This document shows, one piece after another, positions 7,668 through 14,000 of a DNA stretch of 14,798 bases. The notes under the pieces are model-generated. The model worked only from the letters and a program-made list of their open reading frames with translations. It had not been told where the DNA came from and did no database searches. The DNA comes from an uncultured Pseudomonadota bacterium. Its GTDB lineage: Bacteria > Desulfobacterota_B > Binatia > UBA9968. The position numbers and the translations under genes are program-made. The stretch spans positions 1 to 14,798 of the forward strand of contig CAMLCX010000060.1 in NCBI GenBank assembly GCA_946478635.1. Direction: 5' to 3'. The stretch's first letter is position 1; each line of letters opens with the position of its first letter.

Positions 7668-7725
7668 GTAGGGGCGACGCCCAGAGGTCGCGCGACCGAG
7701 GGCACGCACAGGGGCGTGCCCCTAC
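7668..7725. repeat. Palindromic intergenic repeat element
   Basis: The ends are an exact inverted repeat: GTAGGGGC at 7668-7675 and GCCCCTAC at 7718-7725. Inside it sit a perfect 12-base palindrome GGTCGCGCGACC (7686-7697) and a hairpin GGGCACGC/GCGTGCCC (7700-7707 with 7714-7721). The layered symmetry fits a REP-like or small non-autonomous element of the kind scattered between genes in many environmental bacteria. It lies between the dehydrogenase and the solute-binding protein genes and is followed by CTTTT, so it might also end transcription of the dehydrogenase. Only one copy is seen in this window. Confidence 0.6.
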
Positions 7726-7890
7726 GCTTTTGCGCCGTCGATAACAGACTAAACCAGAACCGAAATTTGTCGTCGATGAAGGACATGATTCCCGCAAAGG
7801 CGCAAAGGCCGCCAAGGTGACGGCCAATACCCGGCATTTGCGCGGAGGTTTTTAACTTTTGATCGTCACCGTGAAGTCGGAGGAATTAAC

Positions 7891-9024
7891 ATGAGAATCG
7901 GTTCTTGTTTTTGCCTTTTTCTGCGAATGCTGATCTTGATTGTTTTCTGGTGCGGGACGGGATGGTCGGCTGAACCTCGATCGACCACCGGGCAAGAGTG
8001 GGATTCGCTCGTGAGACGCGCCGAGGAGGAAGGTCAGGTCAGTGTCTACGCGACCGACTCCATCGGGAATGCGCAGATGATTTGGGCAGCCTTTCAAAAG
8101 CGCTACCCCAAGATCAAGCTCGCCGGCACTTCCATGGGCCGCGGCAGCGACTTGTTCCCGAAGCTTTTCGCCGAGCGCCGGGCGGGCAAATTTCTGACCG
8201 ATGTATTTCTCGGCGCGCCGTCGGCGATTTATCTAAATCTTTATCGGGCCAAAATCATCGATCCCCTTCCGCCGGTGCTGGTCCATCCCAATGTCGCTGA
8301 TCAATCGAAATGGTGGATGGGCAAGCATCATTACGTCGACGCCGAAGGGCAATACATTTTCATGTACGAGGGCGCCCTCTACGGACCGCCGATCTCATTC
8401 AACACCAAGCTCGTCAATGAGAAGGAAATCAAGTCGGCGTGGGACCTGGTGCAGCCGCGCTGGAAGGGCAAATACGCGGCGCTTGAGCTGAGGCCGGCAC
8501 AGGGTTCTACGGCCATGACCTATGTCTACCATCACCCACAACTCGGGCCGAAATTTATTGAGCGTATCTATCGCGAGCTGGAACCGACGATGTTTCGCGA
8601 TTTGCGCCAGGGTGTCGACTGGTTGTCTCAAGGGAAATATCCTTTGTGTTTTCTCTGCCGGAGAATCGACCGGGCGGCGATTCAAGGTCTGCCGGTCGCC
8701 GAGCTCAATCCCTATCAAGTCGAGGAAAAACCCGGATTGGGTTCGGGCTCCGGCGCTCTGGTTTTGCTGAACCAGCACCCCAACCCCAACGGCGCAAAAG
8801 TTTTCATCAACTGGTTTCTGTCACCCGAAGGGCAGACCGCTTTTCTGCAGGCCAACACCGACGAATTGAGGGTCGGCTCTTTGAGGGAGGACTTGCCGCC
8901 GGAACTCACGCCGCCGCTGGCGCGGCGAAGAAAGGACAGGGAGTATCTCATGATCAACCGGCCGGAGTGGATGGATTTCAAGCCGATCTACAGCCATATC
9001 CAAGAAATGCGCAAGGCGAGATAG
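7891..9024 (+). CDS. Exported iron-type ABC transporter substrate-binding protein (orphan)
   Basis: A 377-residue periplasmic protein of the extracellular solute-binding class that includes ferric-ion binders such as FutA and AfuA. A signal peptide is visible (hydrophobic run about 8-20, probable cleavage after WSA near residue 27). C21 follows FW, a poor lipobox, so a soluble form is more likely than a lipoprotein. After it come EEEGQVSVYATD, the typical first strand, then YPKIKLAGTSMGRG, TDVFLGAPSAIY, a hinge strand GPPISFNTKLV, SAWDLVQPRWKGKYAA (a common block in the family) and a late GAKVFINWFLSPEGQTAFL. An AGGAG-type ribosome site at 7879-7884 precedes the ATG. No permease or ATPase gene is near, so it must work with a transporter encoded elsewhere or have another sensing or binding role. 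Ligand unknown. Confidence 0.85.
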   Translation: MRIGSCFCLFLRMLILIVFWCGTGWSAEPRSTTGQEWDSLVRRAEEEGQVSVYATDSIGNAQMIWAAFQKRYPKIKLAGTSMGRGSDLFPKLFAERRAGKFLTDVFLGAPSAIYLNLYRAKIIDPLPPVLVHPNVADQSKWWMGKHHYVDAEGQYIFMYEGALYGPPISFNTKLVNEKEIKSAWDLVQPRWKGKYAALELRPAQGSTAMTYVYHHPQLGPKFIERIYRELEPTMFRDLRQGVDWLSQGKYPLCFLCRRIDRAAIQGLPVAELNPYQVEEKPGLGSGSGALVLLNQHPNPNGAKVFINWFLSPEGQTAFLQANTDELRVGSLREDLPPELTPPLARRRKDREYLMINRPEWMDFKPIYSHIQEMRKAR

Positions 9025-9257
9025 TTTATACGGCGAAGTGATCGCGTCGTGTCCGGATTGATTGAGTGTGCCTCATATTGATCGAGATGAGATATGTAAT
9101 AGGACGAGCCCGCGAATTTGCTCCTGTTGATGACGGAGTTGCTGGAGAATTATTTGAGAATCAAGAGTCGACCCTCAAAATTGTGCCGTCCGAGACATCG
9201 AGGTTAATTATATAACCGCCTGATGCGGCCCCATCGATAGGCGCGGGTTGATGAATT

Positions 9258-10622
9258 ATGGACCTCGGCTTTGAAACGATTGGTAACGCGACCCTCATTT
9301 GTCACGATAAAATCCCGGTGCTGGTCACCGACCCATGGATCACAGGGCCGGCCTACTTCGGCAGTTGGACGCGCTCCCACGAAATCCCGGCGGAGCAGAT
9401 GGAAAGTATTCTGCGCAGCCGCTTCGTTTGGATTTCCCACGGTCATCCCGATCACTTGAGCGCGGATTCCATCGAGTTGCTTAAGGGAAAAAAGTTTCTG
9501 CTCCCCGATCATGTCGGCAACCGTATCTTCGACGGGCTTTGCGCGCTTGGTATCGACGTTCAGATTTTAGAGAGCCGCGTGTGGACCGGCCTCTCCGACC
9601 GGATCCGCGTGTTGTCGATCGCCGATTACAACCAGGACGGCATTCTGCTCGTCGACTTTGACGGCACTCTGGTGGTCAACCTGAACGACGCCAGCGACCG
9701 CGGCTGGGGACGCTTTGTCCGAAAGGTTGTGCGGGGCCACAAAGCGTCGTTTTTACTCAAACTGAGCGGCTATGGCGATGCGGAGATGATTCATTTGTTT
9801 GACGAAGAGGGCCGTTTCATTGCGCCTCCGGCGGCGAAAAGAGAACCGGTGGGCAAACAGATTTCACATTTGACGACGCAGTACGGCGTGAATTTTTTCG
9901 TGCCCTTCAGCTCCATGCATCGATACCAGCGCGCCGACAGCGTTTGGGTCAATCAGTACATCACGCCGCTGGAGGAATACGCGAAAGGGTTTGTCTCGAC
10001 TCGATGCGAGCTACTGCCTGCTTTTATCCGATATGACTGTGCCCGGGAATCGCTGGAGCGCATCGACCCGCCGCAAACTTCGCAGAGTGTATTTTCACCG
10101 GAGGAGTTCGGCGACGCCTGGTCTGAAACGCTGACCGCCGCCGATAAAGAGAAACTGACGGCCTATTTCAACGGCTTCGAACATATCAGAAGCCATTTTG
10201 GATTTATTCGTTTCAAAATCGGCGGCGAGTCCCACACCATTGATTTAAACGCTGCGAAGCGAAGTCCGGGCATTACTTTCGAAGCGCCGCGCCATTCGCT
10301 CATGGTTTCGGTGGAGCAGGAAATTTTCGACGACTTGCTGATCGGAAATTTCATGAAAACGACATTGCACGGCGACCACGGCATCCGGCCACTTTATCCG
10401 GAGTTTACACCCTACATCGCGAAGTACGGCGACAACGGTAGAGCCAAAACCAATGACGAGCTCGACGCGTACTTCACTCAATATCGAAAGCGCTCGCCCA
10501 TTGATTATTTTTATCAGCAACTCGAAATCCGCTCGGCCAAATTCTTTCGCGGGTGGGTGTCGCCCGACTCACGGGCGTATTCGCTGGCAAGGAAAATCTA
10601 CTACCGAGTCAAAGAAATCTGA
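9258..10622 (+). CDS. Metallo-beta-lactamase-fold protein, CMP-Neu5Ac hydroxylase-like
   Basis: A 454-residue cytoplasmic protein whose N-terminal half is a metallo-beta-lactamase fold. It has GNATLI (9-14), DPWITGPAYFGSW (25-37), the metal motif HGHPDH (61-66) after WIS, and NLNDASD (141-147) in the place of a family acidic motif. The DPW-x-x-GPA, HxHxDHLS and ND combination resembles the UlaG/CMP-N-acetylneuraminate hydroxylase (CMAH) branch more than classical hydrolases. There is no Rieske iron-sulphur motif (no CxH...CxxH), so it cannot be a complete CMAH. The C-terminal 200 residues (many aromatic and charged residues, including HGDHG near 375) are not recognised. The ATG at 9258 is the first possible start, since a stop codon in frame lies two codons before it; the ribosome site is weak. 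It stands alone with 233 nt of AT-richer DNA upstream. Role unknown. Confidence 0.75.
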   Translation: MDLGFETIGNATLICHDKIPVLVTDPWITGPAYFGSWTRSHEIPAEQMESILRSRFVWISHGHPDHLSADSIELLKGKKFLLPDHVGNRIFDGLCALGIDVQILESRVWTGLSDRIRVLSIADYNQDGILLVDFDGTLVVNLNDASDRGWGRFVRKVVRGHKASFLLKLSGYGDAEMIHLFDEEGRFIAPPAAKREPVGKQISHLTTQYGVNFFVPFSSMHRYQRADSVWVNQYITPLEEYAKGFVSTRCELLPAFIRYDCARESLERIDPPQTSQSVFSPEEFGDAWSETLTAADKEKLTAYFNGFEHIRSHFGFIRFKIGGESHTIDLNAAKRSPGITFEAPRHSLMVSVEQEIFDDLLIGNFMKTTLHGDHGIRPLYPEFTPYIAKYGDNGRAKTNDELDAYFTQYRKRSPIDYFYQQLEIRSAKFFRGWVSPDSRAYSLARKIYYRVKEI

Positions 10623-10681
10623 CAACGGTGTTCTGCAAAAATGCCCTTGGGATATGAACGCATTCCGGTTAGAGCTTTGCG

Positions 10682-10712
10682 CCGAGCCTATGCGAAAACG
10701 ATTACGGCTCGG
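10682..10712. other. Inverted repeat between convergent genes
   Basis: CCGAGCC (10682-10688) and GGCTCGG (10706-10712) can form a 7-bp stem with a 17-base loop. It sits between the MBL-fold gene and the convergent lipoprotein gene, directly after the latter's stop. It could be a bidirectional terminator, but no run of T follows on either strand, so this is tentative. Confidence 0.3.
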
Positions 10713-10714
10713 AT

Positions 10715-11002
10715 CTAGTTGAGCCGCTGAAGGATACCAAACTCGGACCGGGCCGAATTTGGGCCAGTGACTGTGTAGCGAATGGCGGCGCCTTGCATGG
10801 GACCACTTTTGTAACTCACGATCACCTGATTGCCTGTGATCTCGTAAGAAACCTTCTCGACAAAGCCCAGTGTTTCTGTTTCGCCTGCCCTGAACCGAAC
10901 GGTCAATGGAAGGACACCGCTCGTCCGCCAAGTTCCGGCCAATGGACCGGGATCGCTGCGCGAACAGGCAGATGCGTTTTCGAGGGTTAGAAAAGCCAGC
11001 AT
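10715..11002 (-). CDS. Small putative exported or lipo-protein, unknown function
   Basis: A 95-residue protein that I do not recognise by name. It starts with a short hydrophobic stretch (MLAFLTLENASAC), which may be a signal with a lipobox-like ASAC at residues 10-13, followed by a polar linker. A compact beta-rich domain follows: PLAGTWRTSG, LTVRFRAGETETLGF, VSYEITGNQVIVSY, MQGAAIRYTVTG, SARSEFG. The alternating strands and the GTW opening resemble small lipocalin-like or copper-resistance-like beta proteins found as orphan lipoproteins. The hydrophobic part is short; the frame stays open for 17 more codons upstream (adding basic residues) but offers no ATG or GTG. The coding look is supported by the absence of any competing frame and the regular strand pattern. 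It is convergent with the MBL-fold gene. Confidence 0.6.
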   Translation of the reverse strand: MLAFLTLENASACSRSDPGPLAGTWRTSGVLPLTVRFRAGETETLGFVEKVSYEITGNQVIVSYKSGPMQGAAIRYTVTGPNSARSEFGILQRLN

Positions 11003-11472
11003 AGCGATAATCCGATTCTTTGTGTTACCGCGTGCACTCGAATTGCTAAAAAGCTAACGCCCCGGTCTATCCTGTAACTTTTCATCTCACCTCATTCTTG
11101 ACTATGCTTTAAAGCAACGTCAGTGCCACTCACCGAAACTGCCTCTGGCGCATCGGACGATTAAGGCAAGTGCGGCGAAGTGAGGCTCGATTGTCCATGC
11201 CAAGAATTGACATTTGAAGATTCCAAGAGAACAAGGGGTTTCGCACTCACCGCAGATATCAGACGGTTGAACGATGGTTCGACAATAAAGCACGGTCAGC
11301 GAGGGGCCACTTTTGTTCAAGCCCTAGTAGGCTCCGTGTTCGCATTGGCGGTTCAGACCTTGAGAAGATGAAAATGAGCGGTTGAAATAGTTAAGAGTAA
11401 GAACAGGCAACGTCACGGCATTCTTTGCGACCGGCGCTCTGGAGTTTCACGCGATTCGTTAACAATCCCAGT
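11003..11472. other. Non-coding stretch, no supported gene
   Basis: About 470 bases at roughly half G+C, clearly lower than the flanking genes. Short open frames occur on both strands (11120-11320 minus, 11180-11371 plus), but neither has a ribosome site, a family motif or convincing residue composition. No tRNA, repeat array or terminator was seen. It may be the decayed upstream part of old genes. Confidence 0.4.
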
Positions 11473-11792
11473 TCACAATTTCTTCCTCAGCCCACACTCT
11501 TCGCAGAGTAGATTAGGTTCCACGCGATTCTTCTTAAAGCTCTCCCGGATACGAAGGTGGTCTTTTTTAAAGAAGTGAACGAGAAACGTCCATACCCCTG
11601 CCGTACTTCGTCCACATTATCGAGCAAGATCGCCATTCGTTCGTAATAAGTGTTCATGTTCCAAGGGTTAGCGACACGAGCGCCCACGGACCCAAAATTG
11701 CGTTGCGTATTCAGCGGCGCCACTATTCCTTTTGTGGAAAGCGGCGTGGAGTGCGTTTGGCGGATAGCCGATTTTGTAGCGACTGCGGCCAA
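11473..11792 (-). pseudogene. Frameshifted remnant of an unidentified gene
   Basis: Two minus-strand frames join into one sensible protein end. The first (from 11792) reads through MNTYYERMAILLDNVDEV and YGRF. About at 11582 it would need one extra base to pass into the second frame, which reads VHFFKKDHLRIRESFKK and ends NLLCEECGLRKKL with a TGA at 11473-11475. The charged helical composition and the CEECG zinc-ribbon-like pair in the second frame look like true protein sequence. The first frame, read on past the junction, becomes non-descript and has its own stop at 11487. No start, ribosome site or family can be named. The most economical reading is a decayed 3' part of a gene; a sequencing indel would give the same picture. 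Confidence 0.35.
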
Positions 11793-11849
11793 GCCAAAAC
11801 AACGCTGACTCAGTTTGTTTAGTTGTTCACGCCGGGCCTAAGCGTCTCT

Positions 11850-11878
11850 AAAAACTTTCGCTCCGCGCCTTTGCGCGG
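11850..11878 (-). terminator. Candidate terminator after the cytochrome c gene
   Basis: On the minus strand, CCGCGC-AAAG-GCGCGG (11878 to 11863) forms a perfect 6-bp G+C stem with a 4-base loop. After eight bases it is followed by a run of five T (11854-11850). It lies about 60 bases past the cytochrome c stop. The T run is further from the stem than in a classical intrinsic terminator. Confidence 0.4.
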
Positions 11879-11940
11879 CGGCTCTACTTTATCCTGCAAA
11901 ATGTTTTGCTTTTTACGAAGTTGATCTTTGACCCGCCTGA

Positions 11941-12591
11941 TCAGCGAATCCGCGACAGAAAATACGCGAGTTCCGAAATCTGCTCGTCGTTGATCTGGTA
12001 AAGCACATCGGCCATCGACGCGTCGTAGCCGCGGCGGGTGTTGTTTTTGTACTCCCGCAAGGACTTCATTAGATAATCTTCGCGCTGGCCGGCGAGGCGC
12101 GGGACATTTTGTTCCCCTGAATAATTTCTTTGATGGCAGAAGTTGCAGCGGTGCTGTTCGATCAGCTCGCGGGCGCGCTCCATTCGCGCAGCGTCGATGG
12201 GACCGGAGGCAGGACCCGGGGGCGGTAGCTTGGCGAGGGACGCCGCCATCTGGCGCAGGTCGCCGTCTTTGAGCCCTTGCATGACCTGGTTCATCGGTTC
12301 GACGACGCGCAGTTTTTCCCGGAACATGAGCAATTGAACCGTGAGATAAAAAACCGGCTGGCCGCCGAGGGAGGGAACTTCAGGGGTCACGGACTGTCCA
12401 TCAGGGCCGTGACACGCAAGACATGCGGCGAGCCACGCTTCGAGGGTATCGGCATGAACCGCCAACGCGAATAGCCAGAAGAGCGCGGCGGCAATCATGC
12501 CGCTCAGGAGCGCGCGCCATCTATTGTGGTCGCTCCTGGCGGCGGCCGGGAGCCCAAGGCGGCTGTTGCGATCCCGCGTGCTGCCGATCAA
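11941..12591 (-). CDS. Di-haem c-type cytochrome (cytochrome c4-like)
   Basis: A 216-residue exported protein with two haem-binding motifs, CLACH (57-61) and CNFCH (149-153), in two similar halves, as in cytochrome c4 and related periplasmic electron carriers. M100 or M104 and M193 (in YDASMADV) are placed to be the sixth haem ligands. A signal sequence ends near AVHA|DT at residue 47. The chosen ATG overlaps the stop of the dehydrogenase gene before it (ATGA), which gives a long polar lead of about 25 residues before the hydrophobic core; a shorter start at M32 is possible but would leave no positive n-region. The coupling suggests it takes electrons from the PQQ-type dehydrogenase encoded just upstream and passes them toward a terminal oxidase. 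Confidence 0.88.
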   Translation of the reverse strand: MIGSTRDRNSRLGLPAAARSDHNRWRALLSGMIAAALFWLFALAVHADTLEAWLAACLACHGPDGQSVTPEVPSLGGQPVFYLTVQLLMFREKLRVVEPMNQVMQGLKDGDLRQMAASLAKLPPPGPASGPIDAARMERARELIEQHRCNFCHQRNYSGEQNVPRLAGQREDYLMKSLREYKNNTRRGYDASMADVLYQINDEQISELAYFLSRIR

Positions 12592-13892
12592 CGCGCGGCG
12601 ACCTTCGTGGCGCCGTAGGTCACGCGATAAACCGCGCCGGCGTGATCGTCGGACACGAGCATCGAGCCGTCCTTCATAACCTGCACGTCGACCGGACGGC
12701 CGCTATATTCATTGTTTTGTAGAAATCCGGTGAGAAAGGGTTCCTGGGATTTTACGCTGCCGTCTTTATTCAACTTCACAACGATGACGTCGCCGCCGAC
12801 TTTCTTGGTCCGGTTCCATGAGCCGTGGCGGGCGATGAAGATCGCGTTCTGGTATTGGCTCGGAAACATTTTTCCCGTGTAGAAGCGCATGCCGAGGGCC
12901 GCGGAATGGGGACCGAGCAGGGCGACCGGCTTTTCGAACTCCGTGCAGGAACGGCCCCAACCCATTTCGCGATCCGTGAAATTACCTTGGTGACAGTACG
13001 GAAAGCCGAAATGCTGGCCGCTCCTGGTGACACGGTTGAGCTCGTCTTCGGGCAGATCCTCCGACAGCCAGTCGCGGCCGTTGTCGGTGAAATAAAGTTC
13101 CTTCGTTACCGGATGCCAGTCGAAACCAACGGAGTTGCGCACGCCGCGCGCCGCCACATCGGCGCTGCTGCCGTCGAGGTTGATGCGCCGGATCTGCCCA
13201 TTGGTCTCGGGCGGCTCGCAAATATTACAAGGCGAGCCGACGTTGACATAGAGCTTGTTGTCCGGGCCAAGAGCCATGAATTTCCAGCCGTGCGATTGGT
13301 GATTCAAAAAATCGCTGTAAACGACGACGGGCTTGGGCGGATTTTCCAGATTGTCTTCGATGTTGTCGAGCTTGGAAATTTTTGTGCCTTCGGCGATGTA
13401 GAGCGTGCCCTTGAGAAAGGCCAATCCGTTCGGCCGGTCGAGTCCCGAAGCGATGACCTTGGCTTCACGTTTGCCGTTCTTATCAACGATCGCATAGACT
13501 TTATCGAGAACGCGGTTGCTGACGAAGACCGTTCCTTTATCGCCGAGACGGAGCGAGCGCGCGTTCGGAATCCCGCTCGCATAGACTTCAACTTTGAAGC
13601 CCTTGGGCACCTTGAGCTGCGCGACGGGTAGCTTGTCGGCGGGTGCGCCGAACGGCAGCGGCGCCACGTTGCGCAATTGCTTGGCGACTTCTGCATTGGG
13701 AATATCGGGACGTCCGGGCACGGTGGTCGGCTGCGGTTGCTGGCTGGGTAGAGGCTTTGATGCCTCGGAAGGGGCCGGAGCCTTGGCTGGTTGTTCGCCG
13801 GTCTGCTGCGCGAAAGCAGCAGCCACGGTCAGAAGCACGGAAACAGCTCCGGCGAGCAATAGGCGTTTCTTCTTTGATGATTGCGTCACCAT
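12588..13892 (-). CDS. PQQ-dependent sorbosone/aldose dehydrogenase family protein
   Basis: A 434-residue periplasmic protein of the L-sorbosone dehydrogenase / soluble glucose dehydrogenase (GSDH) six-bladed propeller family. A clear signal peptide (KKKR, hydrophobic core, AFA|QQ at about 28) is followed by a Pro/Ala/Gln-rich linker to residue 62, then the propeller. Family blocks include LPVAQLKVPKGFKVEVYA, LDRPNGLAF (151-159), HGWKFMALGPDNKLYVNVGSP (201-221, written here as H201 to P221), RGVRNSVGFDWHP with the conserved RN pair (252-253), TDNGRDWL (269-276) and FIARHGSWNR (352-361). By analogy with GSDH, the conserved H201 and R252 would approach PQQ, but PQQ use here is inferred. Extra cysteines (C222, C225, C300, C316) may form disulphides. 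A perfect AGGAGGA site (13905-13899) lies six bases before the ATG. It is coupled to the cytochrome c gene. Confidence 0.87.
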   Translation of the reverse strand: MVTQSSKKKRLLLAGAVSVLLTVAAAFAQQTGEQPAKAPAPSEASKPLPSQQPQPTTVPGRPDIPNAEVAKQLRNVAPLPFGAPADKLPVAQLKVPKGFKVEVYASGIPNARSLRLGDKGTVFVSNRVLDKVYAIVDKNGKREAKVIASGLDRPNGLAFLKGTLYIAEGTKISKLDNIEDNLENPPKPVVVYSDFLNHQSHGWKFMALGPDNKLYVNVGSPCNICEPPETNGQIRRINLDGSSADVAARGVRNSVGFDWHPVTKELYFTDNGRDWLSEDLPEDELNRVTRSGQHFGFPYCHQGNFTDREMGWGRSCTEFEKPVALLGPHSAALGMRFYTGKMFPSQYQNAIFIARHGSWNRTKKVGGDVIVVKLNKDGSVKSQEPFLTGFLQNNEYSGRPVDVQVMKDGSMLVSDDHAGAVYRVTYGATKVAAR

Positions 13893-14000
13893 AAAAGTTC
13901 CTCCTGGTTTGAACCGGCAGCGATCAGCATTTATCTGGCCGTCGCGCGCCTGTTCAAGCTCACCGTTTTGCCGGACGATAGCCGAGATTTCCCTTCTACG

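Noticed and set aside
9181..9216. Possible sigma70-type promoter (TTGTGC ... TTAATT/TATATA) before the MBL-fold gene
   Set aside because: The boxes are weak or wrongly spaced (17 bases to a poor -10, 22 to the better one); the AT-rich patch alone is not enough.
11120..11371. Two short overlapping frames, one on each strand
   Set aside because: No ribosome site, no motif and no neighbour logic; kept only as a note under the non-coding stretch.
12825..13631. 268-codon open frame on the plus strand
   Set aside because: It lies antisense within the sorbosone dehydrogenase-family gene, which has a full set of family motifs, a signal peptide and an ideal ribosome site.
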